DNA from: Voacanga thouarsii
Taxonomy: Eukaryota; Streptophyta; Magnoliopsida; Gentianales; Apocynaceae
Reading direction: 5' to 3'
Length of the DNA stretch: 64,000 nucleotides
Assembly (NCBI GenBank): GCA_026120185.1
Contig: JANUWF010001937.1
Location: 1,860,001 to 1,924,000 of the forward strand
Positions 32,251-43,458 of the stretch are shown piece after piece. Positions within the stretch are counted from its first letter, which is position 1, and each line of letters opens with the position of its first letter. The translations under genes and the position numbers were made by a program. Under the pieces are notes generated by a model, which was not told where the DNA came from, did no database searches, and saw only the letters and a program-made list of their open reading frames with translations.

Positions 32251-33942
32251 CTAAACATGGGTTCATCCAATTAAGAATGCACACAAAAAGAAAGAACAGT
32301 TTTGAATAATCAATCAAAAGCCATCATCCCAAAACAACAAATGTCTATAATTATTTCATATTCTTAGGTGAACCTTCCAACAACATGATGATCAGAATAA
32401 GACTTGAGAGGAGAATAAACAAATTACCTATAGCAGGCAGGAATAGTTTAGACATAAAAGACAAAAGAGGACCACTAATTTAGATAGGCATGGCAAGAAG
32501 ATGCAAAAGTTGCACTAATAAAATCTCAAAAGGAAAGTAACCAAAAAATCACACAAACATTTTCTATATCAAAGAGCTCAAAGAAAGTAAATTCTGGAAC
32601 TGTATTATAGTTAAAAAAAATGCAACTTAGTTTCTCATTATCCAACACAAGATTGGTGGTTGTTCAATAGCTCAAAGCAAACAGCACTGCTGATTGATTT
32701 CAAGGAGATGTATTTGGCCATGGTTCAACCAATTACAAAGTCACCAACTAAAAATCATTCAAAATTCAAAAAAAAAAAAAAAATCAAAAGAAACCCATTT
32801 CAGCCATAAACCATCCCTGAATGTAGCGCATCTGGCTTTGGTTCACATATTCAACCCAATCTTGCCACCATTTGTTGGCATTCATTAAAAAATGGAAATA
32901 AAAAGTAGCATTTTAAAATCATGCTCATCCAAAATATATGCAATAAGGAATAGAGGTATTCAAATCAACTGACCAAGCAACATGCATATTTTCTAGGGTG
33001 AATAGAAACAACAAACAAAAAGACAATCTTTCAAAGCAAAATGTTCAATCCACCAAAAAATAATAATAATTAAAAAATTATAAAAACTTCCATGGGGAAA
33101 AAGGCATAGGAGAAGAGAGGAAGAGCCTTAAATTCTTCGAAGGTGAGCTTGGGAATCACTTGCGAATCACCACCACTATCAATACCATATGTATTTTTTG
33201 GAAAAAAAAGGCCTACAACCACCAGAAAATATAAGACTTATGAGAAAATTATTAACACTAAAGTCCTATATGATGTGAAAGACATCATGCTAATTAGGCA
33301 AAATATAAAGGAAAATGAGTTGAAAATAATTCATTTACACTTATGGTTCTAGTTTCAATACAAATGATCTAAGAAAGTCTTATATCGAAGTAGAAAATCC
33401 ATTTGTTCAAGAAAAGAAAGAAGAAAAGAAAGCTGATGCAGGAGGGGAAAAAAAGGAAAAAGTTTCAAGAGTGCAAACTCAGCTGTTGGGAAGTTAGTAA
33501 ACCTACTCTGCACCCATTTAAACCATATTGCTCTGTGATTTTATCAAAACTAATCTCAAACAATGAAATCAAAATCACATTGAGGAAAAGCTCGTGAGCA
33601 ATTGCCACAAAACAATTCTTCCATAGAGAAATTCTTCCCTAGAGTAGTAGATGACAGTGCCTCCATACAGATTTTTTTTACATTACACTACTTTTATTAG
33701 ATGAGTGATTTTTTACTGAAACTTAACATTGACTCATACAGATGATAATAACTAAATTTAAACTTCAAGCACAATGGAATCTAAAATGTCAGCATGTGTC
33801 TATGAGCCTTGATTGCCTAAATGTTTAAATTTATAGTGTTTAGGATATCCAAATGGCTGCCTGAATTCTAAGATTGCAGCCTACATTAAAACTTCAATAA
33901 TTTTGGTGCAAAACAATCAGAATATCTTCCACTTCCAATATT
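32251..33942. other. Helitron interior between DRB and RRP44A pieces
   Basis: AT-rich, with poly(A) runs. No coding homology recognised; small frames are not supported by any domain. Confidence 0.45.
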
Positions 33943-34454
33943 CTTATTCTTAACCTCCTCCAACACCACTGCTAGCACCACCACATCATCAATTGCAGGA
34001 TTCTCCAGCAAGTCAATCTAATGAACATTCAAAAAACAAACGCAATCATGAACAATTTTAAAAAAAAAAAAAAACTCAGTCTTTACATGGTCCAATAAAT
34101 ACGAACATTCAAAATGATTGGGAAAAAAAAAATAATTCAATAAACTTGATTGAGGACAACATTGGTATCCACAATAATAATTTTGGACGTCGTACAACTT
34201 AAGCGAGCACCAGAAACATCACAGGCATTGCAAAACGGAGCTCCGCAGTATATATCATCTCTCAAATAGTGTTCCCTAACAACCTGCAAACAAACCAATT
34301 TATCAAAGTTTTATCTTCAACTTAAACCCTAGTTTTCGAGCATCAGAAGAACAAATATATATATATTTAAAAAATCTGAAGATTAAGGTCGCGGCTAGAC
34401 TTTTCGGATTCCGCCTTGCTTTGTTTTCCGCATGAACGTCTTGTTCTGCAGCAT
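33943..34454 (-). pseudogene. Captured RRP44A/DIS3 5' portion (first three exons)
   Basis: RRP44/DIS3 is the catalytic nuclease of the RNA exosome; its N-terminus carries a CR3 motif and a PIN endonuclease domain. Exon 1 (34401-34454) encodes MLQNKTFMRKTKQGGIRK and ends at AAAA|GTCTAG. Exon 2 (34146-34283) follows TTTGCAG and reads VVREHYLRDDIYCGAPFCNA, then IIIVDTNVVLNQ to CAA|GTTTAT. Exon 3 (about 33943-34017) follows CATTAG and reads IDLLENPAIDDVVVLAVVLE then EVKNK, after which homology stops without a donor. The three exons join in phase with no stop codon, and Asp of IVDTN, a PIN acidic residue, is kept. About 500 bp upstream (to the Helitron 5' end) probably came along as promoter. Everything after the first third of the PIN domain is missing. 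Confidence 0.88.
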
Positions 34455-34944
34455 GATTCGAAACTCAATAAGCGCTGAGGGTTTTGGGGAAGTGAGGTTT
34501 ATCAATGGCTACCGCAACTTTGGGTCTTGTTTATTTCTGCAGTAGCTTTCACCACGCAAAGCAATGGTTTTTACCGTTAAACTCTTGACATCTGTTTATG
34601 GAACCGGGTCGGGCATGATGAGTCCGTAAATATAGGTCGCCGGAACGGATTCCGTTCCGGTATTGACGGACCGAAGATGCTTTGTGCGGCCTACTGACGG
34701 CGGAGGCGGTGCTGGAGGGACCACCGGTGCTGTCGAAGGTGGTGGTGCTGTGAGATCTGAGACAGCGAACAAAACCCTTGAACCTCAGATGGAATGAAGA
34801 GGAGGAAAGAGAAGAGGAAGAAAGACTGGGTTTTTGGAATAGCAAAAGGTAGAGGAACGGAAGTGATATATCAATAGATCTATTTATGAGTTGCCATATG
34901 TCGTTATCATATAAAGCCAAGTGTCGTAATAGGAGGATTCTTCT

Positions 34945-34966
34945 TCAGCTTTTATATATATATAGA
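34945..34966 (-). mobile_element. Helitron 5' terminus
   Basis: Minus strand reads A|TCTATATATATATAAAAGCTG, a very common 5' end for plant Helitrons. Confidence 0.75.
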
Positions 34967-35399
34967 TTTTTTGTGTGTAAATGAATGTGTGCTTAACTGT
35001 GAAGATTTGACTATGCAATCGTTAGATTATTGGTATTAATCTCCACCCACCAGCAACTCTATTCACACTTCCTCAAGAAAAATCTGACCAAGTAATTTCA
35101 GCTAGAATTGTGTAATGCTAAACAATTCGTAGCTGTTTCAACTCATTAAAAATTTAAAAAAAAAAGAAAAACAAGGTAAATTCTCCATTCAACTTTCCAT
35201 ATCAGGAATCCATGTCATGAAATATTTATGGCATATTACCAACCAAATCTTGATCAACAAAATACCCGGATTATTAATCCAAAAATTCTAAAATCTTTTT
35301 TAGTAATTCCAGAAGTTCAGTTAATGTACCAACAAAAGTTATAACTCGTGGTCCAATAGCTGGAAGTCGTCGTCAGTGTTTGATATCAAAGTAACTGCA
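34967..35399. other. Flank of the Helitron, no gene seen
   Basis: AT-rich sequence with no open frame or recognised repeat up to the LINE fragment. Confidence 0.5.
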
Positions 35400-36240
35400 T
35401 TTTGGCTCCCATCTAGTGATGGAAATTTTTCTTCGTATTCTGCGTGGAGTGCTTTTTTGGCAAAGCAGACAGTAGTGTAATGTTGTCTGAGACACAAAGG
35501 GTTAATGTCCAGCCACAGGTAAAATTGTTTATGTGGAAGTTGTTGAATTCCTTTTTACCTCTGGACTGTAACTTGAGAAATATAGGTTTTCTCCAGCATC
35601 TAGATGTCAGTTTTGCCATATGCATGAAGAAACCTTTCATCAAGTTTTTGTCCTGTTCTTTTTCGATTGCTGTTTGAAAAAGTTGGCACAAAGAGGGATG
35701 GTTTGTAGAACTTTGCTCTACCCTATTTCAGACGGTTTTGGTGGAACTTGCATCATAAGGTTAATTTGTGAGGAGGGAACGCTGATTTTTATGGGTTTTT
35801 GCTGGGTTGTTTGGAAGGGTATGAATGCATGTAAATATGATGAGCATGTGCATACAACAGATTCTCTTTTGGTTTTGCATTCAGAATTTGTTAGAACTTC
35901 CTGCTCATATTTTGCATAAGTCTATCAAGACTTTTAGTGCAAAGCCTGTTGCTGTTTCCTGGAGGCGTCACCCTACTGGTTAGATTGTATTGAATGTGGA
36001 TGGGAATATGTTGAAGAACGGAACTGTCTCAGGCCTTGGTGGTGTTATAAGGAAAGGTGATGGTAGTTTTCTTTTTGGTTTTCTCATGTAATTGAAGCAC
36101 TTCCTGATTCTTTCTTAGTAGAGTTACGAGGTGTTCTTTTTTCCCTTCAGCGTTGTTAATCATTTGGTTTGAAAGATGTTATAGTTCAGTCAGATACTCA
36201 GCAAGTAGTCTATTAATGTTATAGTTCAGTCAGACGCTCA
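35400..36240 (+). pseudogene. L1-type LINE ORF2 C-terminus (zf-RVT, RNase H), first part
   Basis: Plant L1-type LINEs encode, after reverse transcriptase, a zinc-binding zf-RVT domain and often an RNase H. At 35510-35690 the plus strand reads VKLFMWKLLNSFLPLDCNLR, then QFCHMHEETFHQVFVLFFFD after a frame change, typical of zf-RVT. At about 35940-36090 the RNase H start appears as SWRRHPTG, LNVDGNMLKNGTVSGLGGVI and RKGDGSFLFGF, with stops. At 36160-36215 DVIVQSDTQQVVY matches the middle of RNase H. The domain is then broken by a second LINE and resumes at 38552. Reverse transcriptase and endonuclease are missing (5' truncation). Confidence 0.75.
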
Positions 36241-36299
36241 GTTAGACCCTTATCCCTTCGTATCTCAAACGTAATTTAATAGTACTAAAATTTAAATTT

Positions 36300-38551
36300 T
36301 GTGAATGACATCTTCTCTGACTGAAGCTGTTTTCATGGTGGCTCTCCAGCCAGATTCCGGTTGAGGGAGGCGCTCTTTTGCATCTCTTTTTACTGATAAC
36401 ACGTCTTCGGTCTCTATTAAGGCCGTCTCCCTTTACAAGGTGATCTGGCTCTCATATTCTCTAAGGAGGAGATAGATCGGCTTTCCCTTCCATTCAAATA
36501 TGCCTTGATTGGCAAATTCCCCCGAGAGCGTCCCCCGTTGGACAAACTTCACAAGGAGATTCCCACCTTTGGGCTCAAAGGGGATGTGCAGATCGGTGTT
36601 TTGGACTACAATCATGTTCTTTGGAAGCCTTCGCTGGAAGAGGACTATATCGGGCTTTGTTTTAAACAGCAATGGTACTTGTCAGGAGGACTACTTTTCG
36701 TATAACTGAAGATCCTTCTGTTGTCCCAGTCTGGATCTCGCTGGAAAATCTTCGGGTTCATTTTTTCTGCATGACCATATTGTTCTCGATTGCATCTATT
36801 ATTGGTAATCCTTTAAAGCTTGATGATGCAACTACTACATTCTCTAGACCAAGTGTGGCTTGTAGATGCATGTGTTGAGGTAGATTTGCTCAAGCCCAGG
36901 CCAAATAGGATCTGGCTGGGTTCTGAGGGTGATGGGTTCTTTCAACAGATTCTTTAAGAGAATCTGCCTGTATTCTGTCAGCACTGTCGCAGGTTAGGCC
37001 ATGCTTGTGCAAATCCAAGCAAGGTCTCCTCTGATTTGAGGCCAGAACATCGGGATAGCAAGCCTAAAAAGATCCTTCAATGCGGGACGCCAAAAAAAGA
37101 CTTAACAGTGGACGTTCTACTTTAGTGACGGATCTTCCGAATGAAGGGTTGGAAAACCCTAGTTCATGTCCTATTCCCCCCTTGGAACCTATTTCTAAAA
37201 TGGAGAAGGAGGGAGCTGTGAATGTTGCTGATGCTGCAGGTTCTGGCGTTGATGATGTTGCTGTTATTTAGCATTGTGATTTGAATGGCAATGATGTTCA
37301 CACTAAAGTTCCAGTAGTTTCATCCCCTTCTGATCATGTTGCTTCGCCTGAGTCTCCATCTAGGAATTTGATTCAGGTTCTGGATTCAACCAGGGTTGTT
37401 TTTCGATCTTCTGGTAGGATGTCCTAGCTTTGCAGACTGAGACTGTTGCTACAGGTGCAACATCTCCAAATGCATCGATGCCTTTAAGGGGTCATAATCT
37501 AGAATTTGACATTAAAACTCCGTTACTGACGGCTTTGGTGACTATGTCCGTGAACGTTGAGGCACTTACTGCAGTGTCCAGCTAAGCGCCTATGGTTCCC
37601 TCACAGATGCCAATGGGATTTTCTGGGTCTACCTGCACGGATGCACACTCTGGCCAGATTGCTTTGATATCATGCTCTGCAAAGACTCTTAGGTGATGTT
37701 AGTGCTGCTGATCAATTGCAATCGGTTTCTGCAGAAAGGCTGTTGATTTCTAATTCTTCATCTATGGCACGCCATGATTCTGCCGCTGATGCAGCTTATA
37801 TTCATACTCCGCTGCACTGTGATTTGAGTAAATGTCAACAAGGGCATCTGCCGGCTGCTGCTGTTGTAGATGAGCAGCTGGACTCTACTATTGCTACTGG
37901 ACAGAATGAAACTTAGTATAAGTGTATGTGATAATGTTGTGCAAAGGGAAGAGCAGACGTCCATCCAATTGGCAAACCTGTCTTTAGAGGATGCACAGCT
38001 CTCAACTTATATCCAAATTATAAGAAATGTTCAACAAGATTCTGATTGCCAGGTTATTTCACACAGTGAACTTGATGGCTCTTTGGTCAACTTATCAAAG
38101 GATGACATATGCATTAGGCCCCAAATGCTGCAGGCTAAGATTCTTGCATCCAGGGTAAAGTACAAAATCCTCTGCTTCGTGTTTGCAGTGGCTATTGTTC
38201 AAAATCCTCTACTTCTAAAATATGGCTACGTTTGACCTGAATGAGGTACAGGAACAAGCAAAGCAATCACGTAAGGATAAAGCTCAAATGACTCAAATGC
38301 CTATTTCGGATTTGTTTATATATTTAGTTGAGTATGTAGCTGATTATTATGATGGAGATGATTTCATCCCAGTTTGATCCAAGAAAGGAAAATGGAGTCA
38401 AGTAAAATCTGTTTCAACTCATCATACTGTTACAAGACAAAATGTAAGGGATTTTTGTGTTAGAAGATTTTAATTTATTTTACATCCCTGAATTTATGTC
38501 TTTTATTTTAATAAAATTTCTTCACCCTTTTGGTGTGGTTAAAAAAAAAAA
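36300..38551 (+). pseudogene. Second LINE inserted in the first: ORF1 (DUF4283, zinc knuckle) and poly(A) tail
   Basis: The ORF1 protein of plant LINEs binds RNA. From about 36450 the plus strand reads KEEIDRLSLPFKYALIGKFP, GLKGDVQIGVLDYNHVLWKP and EEDYIGLCFKQQWY (DUF4283), then VVPVWISLENLRVHFF, LFSIASIIGNPLKLD and DLLKPRPNRIW. A CCHC-type knuckle (CQHCRRLGHACANP) follows at about 36980-37015. Several frameshifts and stops separate these. A Ser/Ala-rich tail runs to about 38230. No ORF2 follows: the sequence passes into a 3' UTR with AATAAAATTTC and a poly(A) of eleven bases ending at 38551. The element is therefore internally deleted. An exact TSD was not found. Confidence 0.75.
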
Positions 38552-38930
38552 GTTTGAATGCTAAACTCAAAGGGGTTTTCTTGGAAGGGATGTTAAGTGA
38601 TTCGCCAGTTATATCGTCTTGTTTCTCTCTTTGACAAAGTAGTTTTTGAACATATCCTTCACCAAGGGAATTTGGCAACAGATGCTTTGGCAAGGACGGC
38701 TTCTTCACAATATATTGCTTCTTCATTTTCAGTTTTTAGTTCTTTACCTATTTACACTCAAACTTTGTGTGTTCTAGATGCTCAAATGGTCCCTGTTTTA
38801 AGGGATAAGGTTTTTATTTTGATAAGGGCCAGTCTAGGGCAGCCTCTGATCACGTATATTTTTATCTCAAATCAATAGACGTCTCCCTAAGTCCTACCAT
38901 CTCAGGCGGCTTTGACTAAAAGAAAAAGAA
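38552..38930 (+). pseudogene. L1-type LINE RNase H C-terminus and 3' end, second part
   Basis: Continues the RNase H interrupted at about 36240: SLNAKLKGVFLEGMLSDSPV, a frame change, then QLYRLVSLFDKVVFEHILHQ and GNLATDALARTA, the classic final helix (H-x-x-N-x-x-A-D-x-L-A) of plant LINE RNase H. A short 3' UTR ends in an A-rich tail (AAAAGAAAAAGAAAAT) just before the next LTR. Confidence 0.75.
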
Positions 38931-38933
38931 AAT

Positions 38934-41096
38934 TGTAACACCCCCTACTAAGTGGCCTAAATGACTAGGGAATGTCGCCCCGTCCTCTCAAACAAGGGGT
39001 CTTTAAAACAAAGGTAGAAAAGAAAGCAATAAAGTACAACTAACATTAACTTCAAAGAAGAAATTGAATTACTATCTAAGTAAATCCCAATACAGACTCA
39101 CAAGGATAAAACTCTGCAGGCCTAAAGAAATCCTTATACATCATCACTAGAGTATTGGTAGAAGAGCATCGAAACCTAATATATTACAAAATTATCTTTA
39201 GCACTTGGTCCTAATAAACATACACTACCCTAAATAATCTCAGAAAGTCCGTAGTGTGTGAAAGTGACAGTTATGAAATTAATGACATGATGCATGCATA
39301 TGAAATAAATCGAACGGATGTAATCATTAGAAAATTTGCATTTGTCCATCTCAAATCCTTTATCAAATTTTTGGAGAGAAAACCACAAGTACAATTAATT
39401 ATGAAATGTATATAAGAATTTTGTTAGGCAATCAATTCAAGTCAAAATTCCTGGAACAAAAATTCATTTCAGCAAAAGTCTTGAATCTGTCATCAACCAA
39501 CCATATCACGTATCGAGACTGTAGATCATTGATACCATACAAACATGACCACGGCATACATAATGCTGAAAAATCACATGTAGGCGATCAACCTATAGAG
39601 AGAATGCTCCTCCTTTTTCTCTCTCACACATTTGCTTCAATCTCGGATGTTCCACGTCCGTCTGTCAGAGTTCTCAAAACTCCGCTACTAGCTAAGGACT
39701 CAGCTAAACTACTAGAACTGACACCCCATTCAGGAATGACAGTTTTCCAATGATGGCCTATCAATCGAAAATCTCTCCTAGTCTAATGAAAGCTAGCTCA
39801 ATAGCTTCGCCCCTTGAGTACTCAAGTCTTCAACTAAGCGATTCAAGAAATTCTCATTCCAATTTGGAATATACAATTTCATTATCATAACATTGTTCCA
39901 GTCCCCAAAACCATATTTGGTTTAAAATTCAACCCAACCTAAAGCCACAATCGTACATTCTCTCCAAAATATTTCCAAAATAGAAATCATGTCATCCGTT
40001 CTATCCAAATTTGCTTAAGGCACAAATAAATCAAATCAATTCATATCTTGCCTCAAAAGTGATATTGTTAGGAGCCAAAATATCATGCTATGATTTTCGC
40101 AATTATATGCATGAAGGAAAATTTGCCATTATAGATATAAACATTGATGCATGGCTCCTAATCATATCATAACATTCATAAGAAGATTCCCAAAATTTAT
40201 TATGCATACTTTTTCCCAGTGGATGTCGTAAAGTTCTAGGAGTGATACCAAGTGCCATAAAATAAAACTCATAAGTGAAATCATATCATGTGCTTCTTGT
40301 GATATAAACATGTATACAAGATCATATGAACTTTCCATAAAATTATTTTGCATAAACTAGCAATGAGATTCAAGGACTTACCGTATCCAAAAGCTTAGCA
40401 GAAGAAATCTTTTTAAAATTTTCAAGCCTTCCTTCCTCCCAAATCTGGCTCCAAATCTAATATAAATTATACAGGAATTAATCTCTTGATCACAAGTCCT
40501 TAGAGATAAAACCACATAAATCCCCAAGGAAAAATAGGTTATGCTCCAAGTAATTTCTTCTATCTTCTAATGCTAATCAGAATTGCCTATTCTAATCTTA
40601 TTAATCCAAAACCCTTAATCAAACAATCAATCTGCATAGGTTAGGATAGAAGGAATCCCATCAAATTAAAAACAACAAATAATTTAAACGATGAATAAAT
40701 AGCTAGATTGATAAATAAATAAATCAATCTATCAATGAAAAAATAAATAAATAATAAATAAGTAAGTAGACAAATGAATATATAATAAATAAGTAGATAA
40801 ATAAATAGATAATAAGTAAATAAATAAATAGTTAATTAAATAAATAACTTAATAAATAGGTAAATAAATAGGATCACATATAAATATATAATTAACTTGC
40901 TAAATAGAAAAGCAATTATCTTTAGGACTTTGTACTTAACGATTTTCAAAATAGAATAATTATTTAAGCATAAAAATCATAAGAGCTATTTTTCCAGAAA
41001 GTCAAATATTCCATAAATTTTATGTAAATTCATTTCAATCTAGCTCTTACCTCAAGCCCTTGATGAATTGGCGAGTCCAATTTTTTTCTGTGTCCA
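38934..41096 (-). repeat. Ty3/gypsy LTR A (about 2.16 kb)
   Basis: Plus strand starts TGTAACACCCCCTACTAAGT and, by comparison with copy B, most plausibly ends CTGTGTCCA, so the minus-strand LTR is TGGACACAG...GGTGTTACA. It is the 3' LTR of a minus-strand element whose internal part lies at 41097-42630. It carries a TATA-like TTATAAAG-type motif about 90 bp from its 3' end and a (TAAA)n-rich region at 40,690-40,880. The outer boundary is inferred. Confidence 0.75.
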
Positions 41097-41702
41097 GTAC
41101 TGCGATAATTAACTAAACTGCGCTGCGTATTGCGCCACTAACATGTTGCCTTGCTTTAGGTTCTAAAATTCGTCTTCTCTTTTCTCAATGACCCATTGTG
41201 GGATGAACTCTGTTCGAAAGACTTCCAAGAAGTGGTCCTACCTCCATTCCTGATCGGTTTGCTCCCAAACTTCTTGGATCTGCATCCACCAATCTCGAGC
41301 CGGTCCTTTTAAACGAAAGGCTACAAATCTCGCCATCCTTTCCTCTGTGTATTGCAAAGTGCGGGAGATGTCTTCCATTTATTCAATCCACATTTCATCT
41401 TTCAGTTCTTGTTTGGCCTCTCCAAAATATAGCAGTGGTTGAAACTTAAGAAACCTCTCAAGTGCCTCATCGTCGCCTCATGGGGCCCTTCGCTCAGTCA
41501 AATTCTGCAGTACTTCAGTCATCCTACCAAAGGCTTAAGCAACAGTGACCTCTTCGGGTACCTCGTCCTTGGGAGCGTCATTTTCATATTCCACGTCTTC
41601 AGCTCTTGGTCCCTCATTTTGTTAGTCTAATGGGGGATTTGGAGTAGGGCTATCATCATGGGGTGGTGGTCCTCTAGCCGCGTCATCCATGAGATGAACC
41701 AT
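41097..41702 (-). pseudogene. Ty3/gypsy gag, truncated (copy A)
   Basis: Gag forms the retrotransposon capsid. Starting at ATG 41702-41700 (MVHLMDDAARGPPPHDD), the minus strand has the canonical plant gypsy capsid: ERFLKFQPLLYFG, then MARFVAFRLKGPARDWWMQI, QEVWEQTDQEWR and FLEVFRTEFIPQWVIEKRED. Several in-frame stops (for example after NPPLD, EEVTVA and EMWIE) and a frameshift near the end make it non-functional. The frame stops being Gag at KQGNM..AQYA and meets the LTR within about 40 bp, so zinc knuckle and all of pol are deleted. Copy B has the same junction, so the deletion predates the duplication. Confidence 0.8.
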
Positions 41703-42041
41703 AAGTCTTCATCGTGGCGGCAAACGGTGATATTAGCTGGTTGTGCAAGAATTTTATATTGCTAAAGGCAGTGCATGCATGATATGATGTGTGCGGAAAG
41801 CATTAAAGTGCAATAAATAAATAAGCATAGAACCCATTTCCAATTCATAAATGACCAACATCAAGTATGTGGTCATGCATCCCAAATGTAATCTAAAAGA
41901 GTATTGCTGATTAAATCATCTATACAAATATGAGCCCATAACAAGCAATTTTCCTTACTACCCAATTTAGCAATTAAGCACATAGATTAGGAATAAAAAA
42001 TAAGTTAGTTTCCTATTTCTAACTTCCTCTCAGTCAGTAGT

Positions 42042-42407
42042 CTAGTATTCTTTTGAATCACTAGCAGCAGTGTCCTCCTTAGCCTCAGAGTCCTCATCAA
42101 CCCAAGCTCTCTTTGCGGGCCTACTCCCCTCGGAGTCTTCTTCAATCTCTTCTTTGGGCTTCTCATACTCCATCTCTCCAGGTCCCTTACTCCCAGATGC
42201 TGGGAGTTCCTCAGCTACCTCTATCTCAAGTGGAACAGCTATCTCTTCCTCACTCTTGGAAGATACTTCAATAATCTCAATCACGTCATTTTCTTTAGAT
42301 TCTGAAGCAAAGAAATCTGAAATGTCTGGGTCTACAACCTCTGGTGGTGGTGGTTGCCAACGGTATGGGTTCATCGTCTTATGGGCGGTATGCATCATCT
42401 TTGCCAT
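42042..42407 (-). CDS. Acidic pre-gag leader ORF (copy A), unknown function
   Basis: An uninterrupted frame of about 121 codons lies between PBS and gag on the minus strand. I start it at the MAKMMHTAHKTMNPYR Met (42407) because copy B (58076-58431) has the same Met-Ala-Lys start and the same KTMNPYR and DSxEY-stop ends; an upstream Met at 42470 is not conserved. The product is strongly acidic: VIEIIEVSSKSEEEI, EVAEELPASGSKGPGEMEYE, KEEIEEDSEGSRPAKRA. No domain is recognised; low-complexity acidic Ser/Glu chains are its main property. It might be a real accessory protein of this retrotransposon family or a regulatory upstream ORF. Confidence 0.55.
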   Translation of the reverse strand: MAKMMHTAHKTMNPYRWQPPPPEVVDPDISDFFASESKENDVIEIIEVSSKSEEEIAVPLEIEVAEELPASGSKGPGEMEYEKPKEEIEEDSEGSRPAKRAWVDEDSEAKEDTAASDSKEY

Positions 42408-42616
42408 CCTAATAATGATCATTCGCTTAGTCCCAAAAGATTTTACAAAATAAATCACTGAATAAATCATGTCTAATCTAAACTTTAAAAATATCCGTTT
42501 AGGATCCTTAATAAAAATGGTCCAAACTTATACTAATCTGGACTAATCCTAACTCTTTTGAGGCCTTAATCCAATCCTAAGTTTCTAAGTCATTCCTAGG
42601 CATAATCTAATCCTAG

Positions 42617-42628
42617 TCTCTGATAGCA
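42617..42628 (-). promoter_or_regulatory. Primer binding site (copy A)
   Basis: Minus strand TGCTATCAGAGA, two bases after the LTR end, matches the initiator tRNA-Met type site TGGTATCAGAGC with changes. Confidence 0.65.
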
Positions 42629-42630
42629 AT

Positions 42631-43458
42631 TGTAACACCCCCTACTAAGTGGCCTAAATGACCAGGGAATGTCGCCCTGTCCTCTTAGACAAAGAGTCTT
42701 TATAACAAAGGAAGAAAAGAAAGCAACAAGGTATAACTAATATTAACTTCAAAGCGGAAATCGAATTACTGTCTAAGTAAATCCCAATATAGACTCACAA
42801 GAATAAAACAATGTAAGCCAAAAGAAATCTTTATACATCATCACTAGAGTATTGGTAGAAGAGTATCAAAACCTAATCTATTATAAAATGATCTTTAGCA
42901 CTTGGTCTTGATAAACATACACTACCCTGAAATTTGTGGTTAGAAATGTCGTGTGAGATTATAAATAATCTCAGTAAATTCGCAGTGTGTGAAATTGACA
43001 TGTACGAAATCAATGACATGATGCATGCATATGAAATAAATCGAACTGATGTAATCATCAGAAAATTTGCATTTGTCCATCTCAAATCCTTTATCAAATT
43101 TTTGGAGAGAAAACCACAAGTACGATTAATTATGAAATGTATATAAGAATTTTGTCAAGTAATCAATTCAAGTCAAAATTCCTGGAACAAAAATTCATTT
43201 CTACAAAAGTCTTGAATCCATACCACACAAACATGACCACGACATACATATTGCCAAAAAATCACATATAAGTGATCAACCTATAGAGAGAATACTCCTC
43301 CTCCTTCTTCTCTCTCACACATTTGCCTTAGGTTCGGATGTCCCACGTTTATCCGTCAGAGTTCTCAAAACTCTACTGCTAGCTAAGGACCCGACTAAAC
43401 TACTGGAACTGACGCCCCGTTTGGAAAGGACAGTTTCTCAAAAATGGCCAATCAACCA
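42631..43458 (-). repeat. Ty3/gypsy LTR B, part 1 (interrupted by copia)
   Basis: Plus strand begins TGTAACACCCCCTACTAAGT, closely similar to LTR A, and is interrupted after ATCAACCA by the copia element. AACCA (43454-43458) is the left target duplication. The LTR resumes at 54394. Confidence 0.85.

Larger units (their letters stand above)
26835..34966 (-). mobile_element. Non-autonomous Helitron carrying several captured gene fragments
   Basis: Read on the minus strand it starts TCTATATATATATAAAAGC at 34966, preceded by A, and ends CTAG at 26835, followed by T, after a small GC-rich hairpin region (26840-26866). A 5'-TC, a 3'-hairpin plus CTRR, A/T target bases and no TSD are the defining features of Helitrons, which spread by rolling-circle replication. 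Inside, all on the minus strand, are pieces of RRP44A, a DRB protein, a KIN14 kinesin and leucyl-tRNA synthetase with introns and splice sites. No Rep/helicase is encoded, so it depends on another element. A second Helitron-type 3' end in plus orientation at 30254-30280 means the unit may be compound. Confidence 0.75.

Noticed and set aside
28789..34454. Four functional host genes
   Set aside because: Each covers only a fraction of its family's length, with stops or missing cores, and they are packed between Helitron ends.
26835..34966. Helitron Rep/helicase gene
   Set aside because: Looked for in the coding-like stretches and not found; the element is called non-autonomous.
42070..42453. 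127-codon plus-strand Ser-rich ORF
   Set aside because: Antisense of the acidic pre-gag ORF, whose frame is the one conserved in copy B.
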